Part shown: piece after piece, positions 15,787 to 24,095 of the stretch
Position numbering within the stretch: position 1 is the stretch's first letter
How the letters are laid out: each line of letters starts with the position of its first letter
Source: SIG607 sp045586405
Lineage (GTDB): Bacteria; Bacillota; Clostridia; Oscillospirales; Acutalibacteraceae
Direction: 5' to 3'
DNA: 32,641 nt
NCBI GenBank assembly: GCA_045586405.1
Contig: JAZNAG010000113.1
Location: 1-32,641, forward strand
The notes under the pieces: generated by a model
Seen by the model: only the letters and a program-made list of their open reading frames with translations
Told to the model about the DNA's origin: nothing
The model's database searches: none
Made by a program: the position numbers and the translations under genes

Positions 15787-17790
15787 ATTATCGCTTTCTT
15801 TTAAAAGCTTTGTTACCGCCTCTTTTAAGAGGGGGTATTTTTTAAGGTCTTTGCTTTCGGCGATTATTTTACCTGCCGCATTAGAAGCAGCTTTCACAAG
15901 AAACATATCGCTGCTTAAATCTGCAATTTTAAGTTCAGGAAGGCCGTGTTGACGCTTTCCTATAAAATCACCGGGGCCACGCATCTTAAGGTCCTCATCG
16001 GCAATTTTGAAGCCGTCAGAGGTTTTGCACATTGTTTTTATTCTCTTATTATTTTTTGAATCAGAAACGAATATGCAGGTTGATTTGTGTTTGCCTCTGC
16101 CTATACGGCCTCTGAGCTGATGAAGCTGGCTCATACCAAAGCGCTCGGCATTTTCTATAACCATAACTGTGGCGTTTGGCACGTCAACACCAACTTCAAC
16201 AACGGTAGTGCAAACCAGAAGTTTGATTTCGCCGCTTAAAAAGGCGCTCATTACGGCTTCTTTTTCCTGAGCCTTCATTTTGCCGTGGAGAAGTCCGGTT
16301 TTATAATCTTTAAACTGATTATCACTAATTTCGTCAAAATATTCTTCAGCACTTTTTAAATCGGTTTCATTTTCTTCGACCAAGGGGCAAACAATGTAAG
16401 CCTGCCTGCCGTTATCCAGTTCTTTCTTAATGAAATTGTAAACGCGTTCACGAAGAGCCGAAGTAACGCTGTAGCTGTCAATAACCTGACGGTTTTTGGG
16501 GTACTCGTCAATTATGCTTATGTCAAGGTCACCGTAAATAATAAGGGCAAGTGTGCGGGGGATAGGAGTTGCCGACATTACAAGGCGGTGGGGAGTGTTG
16601 CCCTTGGCGGATAATTTTGCACGCTGTGCCACGCCAAAACGGTGTTGTTCGTCGGTTATAACAAGACCGAGATTATTGAAGTCTACGCCGTCGCTTATAA
16701 GGGCGTGGGTACCGATAGCGACGCTTATTTTTCCGCTTTTAAGCGCTTCTCGTCTTTCTCTCTTTTCCTTTGTGGTAAGTGAGCCCGTGAAAAGCTGACA
16801 AGAAATATCGGTATCCTTAAAAAAGGCTTTGAATGTTTCATAATGCTGCTTTGCAAGTATTTCGGTAGGGGCCATAACGGCAGACTGATATCCGTTTTTT
16901 GCAAGTGTGTAGCAAAGCGCCGCGGCTACCGCCGTTTTTCCACAGCCAACGTCACCCTGAACAAGTCGGTTCATAGGAGTACCCGACATTATATCCTCGG
17001 TACACTCCTTTGTCACCCTTACCTGAGCATCTGTAGGTGAAAAGGGAAGACGGGAGAAAAATTCATCGCTGAAGTCTTTTTGTATCTTTATTGAACTTTC
17101 CTCTTTTGTTTTACTTTTTAAAAGAGCAAAAGCGGTTTGAAGGACAAAAAGTTCTTCAAAAACAAGTCGCTTTTTAGCGGCGTCACACGAAGCCTTCGAA
17201 ATAGGTAAGTGAATATTGCGAATTGCATATTCAAAGTCGCAAAGGCGGTAGGTGGTCCTAATATGCTCGGGTAAAATATCAACAGGGGTGTAATCATTCA
17301 GCGCACTTTTCACCAAGTGAGAAATTTGTTTAGATGTTATGCCGCTTCTCAGCGGATAAACGGGCTGAAGACAGCTTTCACCCTTGAATACAACGGTAGG
17401 AGAGGACAAAACGGGATCAAACAGACTTCCCTCGGTTTTGCCCGAAAAGATATACTCTGTGTTACGCTTTAAGTAAAAGGGAACCTGGCGTTTGTGAAAC
17501 AGAACAACGGTCATACTGCCGCTGCTATCGGTCACTTTAAAGGTGGAACGGGAAATAGGCCGGCGGTAAAGGTTTTCGGTTATAACTTCTCCTGTAACAG
17601 TACCCTTGATGTTTACCTGCATATCGGGTACAACATCATTTATGGGGGTTATAACAGTATAATCTCTGTACTGTCTGGGATAATAACGCAAAAGAGCATC
17701 GACGGAGTCAATGCCCAGCTTTGAAAGCATGGAAACTTTTGCTTCGCCGATACCCTTAACATTCAGTAAATCACAACTTGCGTTTTTCAT
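15784..17790 (-). CDS. recG: ATP-dependent DNA helicase RecG
   Basis: RecG remodels stalled replication forks and Holliday junctions. The product of about 668 residues is family length. It has an N-terminal wedge/OB region, the Walker A motif GDVGCGKT (about residue 280), the DEQH box followed by RFG (about 380), MSATPIPRTLAL (about 405-416), and late motifs QLRGRIGRG. The ATG at 17790 is chosen because it starts one base after the stop of the upstream gene (TAATATG), suggesting coupling; an in-frame TTG at 17799 is possible. The order yloU-yloV-recG resembles that in B. subtilis. Confidence 0.96.
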   Translation of the reverse strand: MKNASCDLLNVKGIGEAKVSMLSKLGIDSVDALLRYYPRQYRDYTVITPINDVVPDMQVNIKGTVTGEVITENLYRRPISRSTFKVTDSSGSMTVVLFHKRQVPFYLKRNTEYIFSGKTEGSLFDPVLSSPTVVFKGESCLQPVYPLRSGITSKQISHLVKSALNDYTPVDILPEHIRTTYRLCDFEYAIRNIHLPISKASCDAAKKRLVFEELFVLQTAFALLKSKTKEESSIKIQKDFSDEFFSRLPFSPTDAQVRVTKECTEDIMSGTPMNRLVQGDVGCGKTAVAAALCYTLAKNGYQSAVMAPTEILAKQHYETFKAFFKDTDISCQLFTGSLTTKEKRERREALKSGKISVAIGTHALISDGVDFNNLGLVITDEQHRFGVAQRAKLSAKGNTPHRLVMSATPIPRTLALIIYGDLDISIIDEYPKNRQVIDSYSVTSALRERVYNFIKKELDNGRQAYIVCPLVEENETDLKSAEEYFDEISDNQFKDYKTGLLHGKMKAQEKEAVMSAFLSGEIKLLVCTTVVEVGVDVPNATVMVIENAERFGMSQLHQLRGRIGRGKHKSTCIFVSDSKNNKRIKTMCKTSDGFKIADEDLKMRGPGDFIGKRQHGLPELKIADLSSDMFLVKAASNAAGKIIAESKDLKKYPLLKEAVTKLLKESDN

Positions 17791-17791
17791 A

Positions 17792-19471
17792 TTATTCAAC
17801 CGAAAGGAAGAAGTAATAAATTGGCTGACCGCCGTTTACCATAGTGATTTCCACCTTATCACCGAATTTGGCGTTCAAATCTGCTTCAATAACCTCTGCC
17901 TGTTCGTCGCTTATATCCTCGCCGTAAATAACGGTTAAGAATTCACTGTCACGTTTAAGCATAGTTTTGACAAGCTTAGCGACAGATTTCTCAATATCTG
18001 TATCAACAAAGGCGATTTTGCCGTTATTCATACAAAGAAGTTCGCCCTTTTTGATTTTATGGCCGTCAAAGTCAGAATCTCTTGCGGCAAAGGTGATAGA
18101 GCCAGAAGAAATTCTCTCTAAAGCTTCAGCCATACCGATGGCGTTATCCTTATCCTCAGCCTCGGGATCAAAAGCAAGCATTGCGGCAATACCCTGAGGA
18201 ATGGTACGGGAGTGAATAACAATAACCTTTCTTGTGCTAAGGGGAACAGCCTGTTCAGCCGCCATAATAATGTTCTTGTTGTTAGGAAGAACGAAAACGG
18301 TTTCGGCAGGGGTGGATTCAATAGCACGAAGAATATCGTCGGTACTGGGATTCATAGTCTGACCGCCGCTGACAATGGTGTCAACAGCAAGGTCGCGGAA
18401 TAACTCAGCAATACCGTCACCTGCACAAACCGAAACAAAACCAACGGGATTTGTTTTTTCGGCAGGGGTAAAGGTTTCGGTACGTGTGCTGTTCTGAGCA
18501 GGTTTTTTAGACGCTTTATCGCTGTCATGTTTTGCTCTTTCGTGCTGGTCTCTCATATTTTCTATCTTCAGGTGTACCAGCTGACCGAAGGTAAGTGCAT
18601 TTTCAATGGCGTTACCGGGGTGGTCTGTATGAACGTGAACCTTTATGATTTCTTCATCGTCAACTACAACAACGCAGTCACCGATAGTTTCAAGATAGGA
18701 GCGAAGCTCTGAAGGCTCTTTCTTTTCTTCAGGGTTGCGGTTAACGATAAACTCGGTACAGTAGGTAAAGGTAATTTCACCCTCAAACTCTGCGGCGGCA
18801 TTTCTGCCCGTTTCGTCATCGGTATCATCTGAAGAAGCGGCAGAGTTTACAGCAGGGATAATTTTGCCGTCTTTAAGTACAGAAAGCATACCTTCAAGTA
18901 TTACGACAAAGCCCTTACCACCTGCATCAACAACTCCTGCTTTTTTGAGTACGGGGAGTATTTCAGGAGTCTCTGCAAGAGAAACTCTAGCACCCTCAAG
19001 AGCAGCTTCAAAAACGCCTAATGCGTCTTTACCTGCTTCAAAGGCTTCGGTAGCATATTCGCTTGCAACTCTTGCAACGGTAAGAATGGTGCCTTCTGTG
19101 GGCTTCATAACTGCTTTGTAAGCAGCTTCTACACCGAAAACAAAAGCGTTTTTAAGATTTTCAGCTTCAACATTTTCATATCCCTTAAAACCGTTTGCAA
19201 AGCCACGGAAGAGAAGGGAGGTAATAACGCCTGAGTTACCTCTTGCACCGCGAAGCAAAGCGGAAGCGGTAACAGCGGCTACCTTTTCAGCACTTTCGCC
19301 CTCAACGCGAGAAAGCTCTCTTGCGGCATTTGAAAGTGTCATAGACATATTGGTACCGGTATCACCGTCGGGAACAGGGAAAACGTTAAGTTCGTCTACC
19401 TGCTTTTGCTGATTAGAAATGTTGTTGGCGGCAGAGATAATAGCATCTCTTAGAATATTTCCGTTAAACAC
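17792..19471 (-). CDS. fakA: DhaL-domain protein, fatty acid kinase FakA / YloV type
   Basis: Related to the ATP-binding subunit of dihydroxyacetone kinase; characterised members phosphorylate fatty acids held by FakB (DegV-like) partners, feeding host or medium fatty acids into phospholipids. The N-terminal DhaL-like domain carries NVFPVPDGDTGTN, with the metal-binding aspartates, and later GARGNSGVI and DAGGKGFVV. The remaining two thirds match the YloV-type extension. Two in-frame GTG codons exist: 19480 touches the GAGG box, while 19471 lies eight bases after it, so 19471 (559 residues) is preferred. No fakB candidate is in this window. Asp23/yloU lies immediately upstream as in most Firmicutes. 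Confidence 0.88.
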   Translation of the reverse strand: MFNGNILRDAIISAANNISNQQKQVDELNVFPVPDGDTGTNMSMTLSNAARELSRVEGESAEKVAAVTASALLRGARGNSGVITSLLFRGFANGFKGYENVEAENLKNAFVFGVEAAYKAVMKPTEGTILTVARVASEYATEAFEAGKDALGVFEAALEGARVSLAETPEILPVLKKAGVVDAGGKGFVVILEGMLSVLKDGKIIPAVNSAASSDDTDDETGRNAAAEFEGEITFTYCTEFIVNRNPEEKKEPSELRSYLETIGDCVVVVDDEEIIKVHVHTDHPGNAIENALTFGQLVHLKIENMRDQHERAKHDSDKASKKPAQNSTRTETFTPAEKTNPVGFVSVCAGDGIAELFRDLAVDTIVSGGQTMNPSTDDILRAIESTPAETVFVLPNNKNIIMAAEQAVPLSTRKVIVIHSRTIPQGIAAMLAFDPEAEDKDNAIGMAEALERISSGSITFAARDSDFDGHKIKKGELLCMNNGKIAFVDTDIEKSVAKLVKTMLKRDSEFLTVIYGEDISDEQAEVIEADLNAKFGDKVEITMVNGGQPIYYFFLSVE

Positions 19472-19486
19472 TGTATACACCTCAAA

Positions 19487-19837
19487 TTATTCTTTTATAC
19501 CGTCAACCTTGACAGTTACTTTCTTAACATCGATACCGGTGGTATCTTTAACTACATACTTAACCTTGTGAACTATGCTTTTTGCAATAGCATTTATATT
19601 CATACCGTAGGTAACAACGATATGAAGTTCCACATTTATACTGTCAGCATTTCCTGTTACGGTAATGCCTTTATCAATATTTTCTTTCTTGCTGAGAAGT
19701 CCGAAAATATGCTGTTTTGCATTACCCGGCTTCATACCTGCTACACCGAAGCAAGAAGTAACGGCGTGACCGATAAGCTTTGAAAGATAATTTTTGGAAA
19801 TGGTTATAGTTCCGGTCATAGTCTCGTAAGAAATCAT
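19487..19837 (-). CDS. Asp23/Gls24 family envelope stress protein (YloU type)
   Basis: A 116-residue DUF322/Asp23 protein. Visible family pattern: GTITISKNYLSKLIGHAVTSCFGVAGM at the N-terminus (one block, about residues 9-35) and NVELHIVVTYGMNINAIAKSI later. Members are cytoplasmic, often membrane-anchored through partners, and linked to cell-envelope homeostasis; their molecular role is poorly understood. It is the usual neighbour of yloV. AAGGAGGTC lies ten bases before the ATG. Only 27 bases separate it from the lipoprotein gene upstream, so co-transcription is likely. Confidence 0.9.
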   Translation of the reverse strand: MISYETMTGTITISKNYLSKLIGHAVTSCFGVAGMKPGNAKQHIFGLLSKKENIDKGITVTGNADSINVELHIVVTYGMNINAIAKSIVHKVKYVVKDTTGIDVKKVTVKVDGIKE

Positions 19838-19864
19838 AAATAAAAGACCTCCTTGAAAGGAAAA

Positions 19865-21379
19865 TTAGTTTTGAGTGAACATAAATAAATCATCTGCCGA
19901 AGCGTTATTTACAGTACCGAGTTTTTTACTGTAGAAAATCATACCCGAACGATAACAAATCGGAATAAAGGGCATTTGTGAGCCAATAGCTGTAATAACG
20001 TCGGACACAGAAGCTTCACCTGATTTATACTTGCTTATAATATCGGTAAGCGATGCATCGGCGTTTTCTTTTGTTACACCGTAAGCACAACTGCCGCCTG
20101 CTGTAATAAGGGGACTGAAGTCAAAATTATTGTTTATTTTAACCTCAGCAAGATATAACTGAAAGCTTCCGCTTTGGAGTGCAGAAACATAAGATGAATA
20201 ACTAAGGGCGTTAACAGTTATTTTTATACCTGCCTCAAAAAGCTGTGATTTAATAAGATTTGCCGCAAGGATATGCGACGGGTTATCATTATTGATAAGC
20301 AGGGAAAAAGAAAGTGAGTTGCCATTTTCATTCATTCTTATTCCGGTATTATCTAATATATTATAACCTATTTGCTCCAAATTCTCAATAGCTATTTTGT
20401 TGTTTGCTGAAGTTTCTATAGTTTGATATCCCACAGTCTCCTTAAAAAAGGGAGAAAAGGGGCCGTTTGTTGCCACAGCATTGTTGTGATAAGCGGTACT
20501 TGCTATTTTCTCGCGGTTTATGGCGGCGGATATACCGTACCTGACTTTAATGTTGTTTAACGTGGGATTACTTAAATTAACGCCCAGATAAACCAGTCTG
20601 TTCTGATTTATACTGAACTTCTTACCGTCCATACGAAAAATATCGTTATTACCTGCACTGGCATAATAAAGGTCAGTAGCGCCAACCTCAACATAGTGGG
20701 CGACCGACTCACTGTCAGGCGCATCAACCAATAAAATATTATCATATTTGGGCGCCGACAGGTAATAATTGGTGTTTTTCTCGAGGCCGTTTTCATCACT
20801 GTTTAAAACATAACGTCCTGCACCTATGGGAGGCAGTAAAACAGAGTCTTCATTCCGTATATCGTCACTGCCTGTTTTAATAATGGGAAAGTTCAAAAGG
20901 TTAACAAAAAACGGATCGTTTGAAGAAAGTGTAAAAATAACTTTATTACCCTCTGCAGTCACCTCTAAAACATGTGAAAAGGCTGAAGCATAAATCGGAC
21001 TTTCCTTTGCAAAATTAAAGGAATAAACAACATCTTCGCTTTTAACAGGGGAGTTGTCCGAAAAAACAGCGTTTTTAAGGGTGATAGTCCAAACATTCGC
21101 ATTTTGAACTGCGCTTTCGGCAAGTTTATAGACAGGGGAAAAGGTGTTGTCAAGAGAAACAAGAGGATCATAAAGAAGCTGACAAAGTTCCATATTAACC
21201 TTCGTTTTGAGCGTGTATGGGTTAAAGGTATCATTACTGCAGTAAAGAAGTGAAAAAGATGCTTTTGCAGTATTATCTTCACCGCCGCTACCTTGAGGGT
21301 TTTTGCTGTCATTGTTACAGCCTGTAATAACTGTAATCATTAAAGCAAGAAGCACGGCAACTATCTTTTTGGCTTTCAA
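19865..21379 (-). CDS. Family-5 extracellular solute-binding lipoprotein (oligopeptide/nickel type)
   Basis: A 504-residue secreted lipoprotein. The N-terminus has Lys residues, a hydrophobic stretch and the lipobox VITGC with the modified cysteine at residue 21, then a flexible Ser/Gly/Asn-rich linker. The body shows the SBP_bac_5 layout: an early FNPYTLKTKVNMELCQLLYDPL block, DVVYSFNFAK, YGISAAINREKI and a late region near the C-terminus. Such proteins bind peptides, nickel-chelates or sugars for ABC importers. No ABC permease or ATPase is nearby, so it is an orphan here and its ligand is unknown. The start is a TTG seven bases after AAAGGAG; no better ATG is available. Confidence 0.88.
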   Translation of the reverse strand: MKAKKIVAVLLALMITVITGCNNDSKNPQGSGGEDNTAKASFSLLYCSNDTFNPYTLKTKVNMELCQLLYDPLVSLDNTFSPVYKLAESAVQNANVWTITLKNAVFSDNSPVKSEDVVYSFNFAKESPIYASAFSHVLEVTAEGNKVIFTLSSNDPFFVNLLNFPIIKTGSDDIRNEDSVLLPPIGAGRYVLNSDENGLEKNTNYYLSAPKYDNILLVDAPDSESVAHYVEVGATDLYYASAGNNDIFRMDGKKFSINQNRLVYLGVNLSNPTLNNIKVRYGISAAINREKIASTAYHNNAVATNGPFSPFFKETVGYQTIETSANNKIAIENLEQIGYNILDNTGIRMNENGNSLSFSLLINNDNPSHILAANLIKSQLFEAGIKITVNALSYSSYVSALQSGSFQLYLAEVKINNNFDFSPLITAGGSCAYGVTKENADASLTDIISKYKSGEASVSDVITAIGSQMPFIPICYRSGMIFYSKKLGTVNNASADDLFMFTQN

Positions 21380-21391
21380 TGAAATTCTCCT

Positions 21392-22186
21392 TTAAAGAAT
21401 ATTTGTAATATTTATAAGTTCTGTGGCTGTTGTAAGCCCTGTCTTATTGTCAATTTCAAAAATACAGCCGTTAAGCATACATTCGCCATCGGCAAGGGTG
21501 AATTTTTCGGTGGTGTTCTTATCTTTAAGCCTTGATATTATGGTGGAACTTTTAACACCCAGAACAGACTGCATAGGACCTGTCATACCTATGTCGGTAA
21601 CATAACCGGTACCCTTTGGCAAAATCTGAGCATCGTTTGTCTGAACGTGGGTGTGTGTACCAAAAAAGGCGGAAACCTTACCGTCAAGATATAAACCCAA
21701 GGCGCGCTTTTCACTGGTTGCTTCTGCGTGAAAATCAACAAGAATAATTTTTGCGCCCTGCTCTTTGGCTTTTTCTATTAACGCGTCGGCTCTGTCAAAG
21801 GGAGATGAGGCGTCCAAATTTTCAAGATAAATGTTACCCGAAAGGTTAATAACCGCAACGCTTATATAACCGCAGTCTACTATACAAAAGCCTTTTCCCG
21901 CAAGGTCTTCCTGCAGGTTGTCGGGGCGCAGAATAAAACTGTTTTCTTCTAAAAGGTCAAAAACTTCTTTTCTGCGAAGGGAATGGTTGCCACCTGTAAT
22001 AACATCGGTGCCGCATAAAAAAAGCATTTCTGCGCTTTGTGGGGTGATACCGTTTCCGTCGGCAGAGTTTTCACCGTTGATTACTGTAAAATCAATTTTT
22101 TTCTCTTTTTTTAAGGTGGGCAGAGTCTTTCGTATTGCTTCACAGCCAATACTGCCGCATACATCACCTATTGTAAGTATTCTCAT
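21392..22186 (-). CDS. ymdB: YmdB-type metallophosphoesterase (2',3'-cyclic nucleotide phosphodiesterase family)
   Basis: YmdB family (TIGR00282): dinuclear-metal phosphodiesterases that affect biofilm and RNA turnover in B. subtilis. The 264-residue product from the ATG at 22186 (the longer frame from 22225 lacks a good site) has the expected metal ligands Asp8, Glu39, Asn40, Asn67 and His68, then DFHAEATSEK and GTHTHVQT with further histidines. After the invariant Asn-His, the usual T-W-D is replaced by Ser-Leu-Arg (residues 69-71), an uncommon change beside the active site. It is the first gene of a probable ymdB-lipoprotein-yloU-yloV-recG operon; only 12 bases separate it from the lipoprotein gene. 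Confidence 0.92.
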   Translation of the reverse strand: MRILTIGDVCGSIGCEAIRKTLPTLKKEKKIDFTVINGENSADGNGITPQSAEMLFLCGTDVITGGNHSLRRKEVFDLLEENSFILRPDNLQEDLAGKGFCIVDCGYISVAVINLSGNIYLENLDASSPFDRADALIEKAKEQGAKIILVDFHAEATSEKRALGLYLDGKVSAFFGTHTHVQTNDAQILPKGTGYVTDIGMTGPMQSVLGVKSSTIISRLKDKNTTEKFTLADGECMLNGCIFEIDNKTGLTTATELINITNIL

Positions 22187-22226
22187 AATAAAATTACTTT
22201 CTATATAAATTATTACATACACCACT

Positions 22227-22255
22227 ATTTTATATCTTTTTCACTTAAAAGTCAA
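22227..22255 (-). promoter_or_regulatory. Promoter for ymdB and the downstream minus-strand operon
   Basis: On the minus strand, TTGACT (22255-22250) and TAAAAT (22232-22227) are spaced by 17 bases, a near-consensus sigma-A promoter. The start would fall near 22220, about 34 bases before the ymdB ATG. It lies just after the araC stop codon; no terminator hairpin was seen there, so read-through from araC is possible. Confidence 0.75.
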
Positions 22256-22264
22256 ATAAAGTAA

Positions 22265-23059
22265 TTATTTGTTTTTTTGTGTATACGCTTTGGGCGATAT
22301 GCCTACAACGTTTTTGAATACCGAGGAAAAGTAAAGAGGGTCTTTGTAACCCGAAAGAAGAGCAACATTTTTTATGGCGGTTACGCCCTGCTCTATAAGA
22401 AAGGTGGCGTGATTTATACGTACGGTGGTAAGATAGGCGGAAAATGTTATACCCATATTTTCCTTAAAAGTACGGGAAATATATTTGCTGTTATAACCCA
22501 GTGCTTTTGACAAGGCCTCTAAATTAAAATCACTGTCGGTAAAGTTGTCGTCAACATATTTTGTTATTTCACCTATAAGATAACGGCTGTTGTCCTTTTC
22601 TTTAGTGGTCATTTCTCCAAACGTATAAAGCAGTACACTTTCGCTGATAAGGTCAAGATTTTTTTCTCCTGCCTTTGAAATAGCATTTTGCCAAAAGGAA
22701 ATAAGCCCTTCGTGTCCTTTAAAAATACTGTTTGCAGGGGTAACACCAAAACGGGAAAGAAGATCGGTGCCTCGGTTTCCGTCAAAGCTGATATACAAAT
22801 AAGTAAGGTCCTTAATGTTTGTTATGCAAAAGGGAATATTCTCTAAAGTAAAAAACACATCGCCTGCAAAAACGGTATTTACAAAGGTGCCTGTTTGCAA
22901 GGTGCCTTTGCCTTTTGTTACAAGGTATACCGCATTGTATTTTAATGTGACACAAATACCGCTTTGCTCTAAATCGGTTTCAAGCACAAAGTTTTTAACG
23001 TTTATTTTATGGGTACTTTCATTCGTTATGAATTTACATATATTTTTGTTGTACTTCAT
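22265..23059 (-). CDS. AraC-family transcriptional regulator
   Basis: A 264-residue one-component regulator. The N-terminal half is a cupin-like effector-binding region (about residues 25-120). The C-terminal 100 residues hold the two helix-turn-helix units of the AraC family, the first around NLEALSKALGYNSKYISRTFK and the second around IKNVALLSGYKDPLYFSSVFK, followed by GISPKAYT. It is divergent from the permease gene and probably controls that operon in response to a sugar; the ligand is unknown. The ATG at 23059 is chosen since GGCGGTGAT lies four to five bases upstream; an in-frame GTG at 23068 overlaps that site. Confidence 0.92.
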   Translation of the reverse strand: MKYNKNICKFITNESTHKINVKNFVLETDLEQSGICVTLKYNAVYLVTKGKGTLQTGTFVNTVFAGDVFFTLENIPFCITNIKDLTYLYISFDGNRGTDLLSRFGVTPANSIFKGHEGLISFWQNAISKAGEKNLDLISESVLLYTFGEMTTKEKDNSRYLIGEITKYVDDNFTDSDFNLEALSKALGYNSKYISRTFKENMGITFSAYLTTVRINHATFLIEQGVTAIKNVALLSGYKDPLYFSSVFKNVVGISPKAYTQKNK

Positions 23060-23075
23060 AATTATCACCGCCTTT

Positions 23076-23104
23076 AGTATATCATAAAATTTGTGTTACA
23101 ACAA
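23076..23104 (-). promoter_or_regulatory. Promoter of the araC-type gene
   Basis: Minus strand: TTGTTG (23104-23099), 17-base spacer, TATACT (23081-23076) preceded by TG one base upstream, i.e. an extended -10. The predicted start is 10-15 bases before the regulator's ATG-proximal binding site, giving a very short leader. Confidence 0.6.
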
Positions 23105-23132
23105 TAAAAAAGTAGAAAAAACTCATTGTTTG

Positions 23133-23147
23133 ATAGAAAAATTCTAT
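23133..23147. promoter_or_regulatory. Perfect inverted repeat in the divergent promoter region (candidate operator)
   Basis: ATAGAA-AAA-TTCTAT is a perfect 6-3-6 inverted repeat. Its right end touches the -35 box of the rightward promoter (23147-23152), a typical place for an activator or repressor site. The divergent AraC-type regulator is a candidate to bind, although AraC proteins more often use direct repeats. Confidence 0.45.
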
Positions 23148-23175
23148 TTACTGCAAGGGCGCAGCAGGGTAGAAT
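23147..23175 (+). promoter_or_regulatory. Promoter of the permease-oxidoreductase operon
   Basis: TTTACT at 23147-23152 and TAGAAT at 23170-23175 are spaced by 17 bases. The -10 is good and the -35 is weak (four of six), which fits an activator-dependent promoter. Start near 23182, about 15 bases before the permease ATG. Confidence 0.5.
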
Positions 23176-23196
23176 GTAAAAAAAGGCGGTGAAAAT

Positions 23197-24090
23197 ATGG
23201 AACAGTTATATAGTTATGGCTTGCTGACAATATCAACTGTAATGTTTGGCTTTCAGTTTTTGTTTAGTGATATTTTTCGTAAAAACTACGGAAAAGGCCT
23301 TCAGGCAACTATGGTTTCGTCCATTGGCGGCGGTATAGTAGGTCTTATAGTTTTACTTGCTATTAAAGGCTTTGTTTTTGAATTTTCTCCCTTTGCCTTT
23401 ATAATGGCGATTGTTTCGATAATAAACGGCTTTCTCTTTTCTTTTTGCTCTCTTAATGCCCTTGGTAAAATAAATTTATCTCTTTATTCACTTTTTACAA
23501 TGCTTGGCGGAATGACCTTGCCTTTTCTTTCGGGAATCATTTTTCACGGAGAAGCCTTTACTCTAGCTAAGGCGGTTTGCTTTGTCTTTATAACCTTGGC
23601 TTTGCTGCTTACAACCGAAAAAGGCAAAAAGGGCTCGGGATTTATGTATTACGCAGGGGTATTTGTTTTTAACGGTATGTCGGGTGTTATTTCTAAAATT
23701 TATCAGGCATTACCCTATGAAAAGATATCTTCAGTGGGCTACTCTATACTTAAAACAATTATGACTATTGTAGTTGCTTTCGTTATTTTGCTTTTTATAA
23801 AGAGAGAGAAAAAGAAAATCAATTTGCCGTGTATAATTTCTATGGCGGCAACCGGCACATTAAACCATGTTGCCAACTGGCTCATTTTGGTTGCGCTTTT
23901 TACCCTGCCGGCTTCTACTCAGTATCCGTTTATTACTGGCGGTACTATGATAGTTTCAACTATAATCAGTTGTTTTGGCGCTAAAAAGCCTAATAAAAAG
24001 GAAGTAATTGCTGTAATACTTGCTTTTATCGGTATATTGATGCTTATTTTTATACCTGAAATAAATATTTTTACAATAAATTGGAGGTAA
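23197..24090 (+). CDS. DMT-superfamily (EamA-like) permease
   Basis: A 297-residue membrane protein with about ten hydrophobic segments in two similar halves and very short loops, the layout of drug/metabolite transporters; sugar-uptake members of this superfamily are the main alternative label. The second half includes FITGGTMIVSTIISCF and a last helix ending near LMLIFIPEI. The substrate is unknown; the neighbouring catabolic genes suggest a sugar, glycoside or sugar acid. AAAAAGGCGGTG lies before the ATG. The ribosome binding site of the next gene overlaps its stop codon region, so the two are in one operon. Confidence 0.75.
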   Translation: MEQLYSYGLLTISTVMFGFQFLFSDIFRKNYGKGLQATMVSSIGGGIVGLIVLLAIKGFVFEFSPFAFIMAIVSIINGFLFSFCSLNALGKINLSLYSLFTMLGGMTLPFLSGIIFHGEAFTLAKAVCFVFITLALLLTTEKGKKGSGFMYYAGVFVFNGMSGVISKIYQALPYEKISSVGYSILKTIMTIVVAFVILLFIKREKKKINLPCIISMAATGTLNHVANWLILVALFTLPASTQYPFITGGTMIVSTIISCFGAKKPNKKEVIAVILAFIGILMLIFIPEINIFTINWR

Positions 24091-24095
24091 ACAAA

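Noticed and set aside
23062..23192. TCACCGCCTTT near 23065 and AAAGGCGGTGA near 23183 form an inverted repeat across the divergent region
   Set aside because: Each half is simply the ribosome binding site of the gene on that side; the symmetry follows from both genes using the same strong site.
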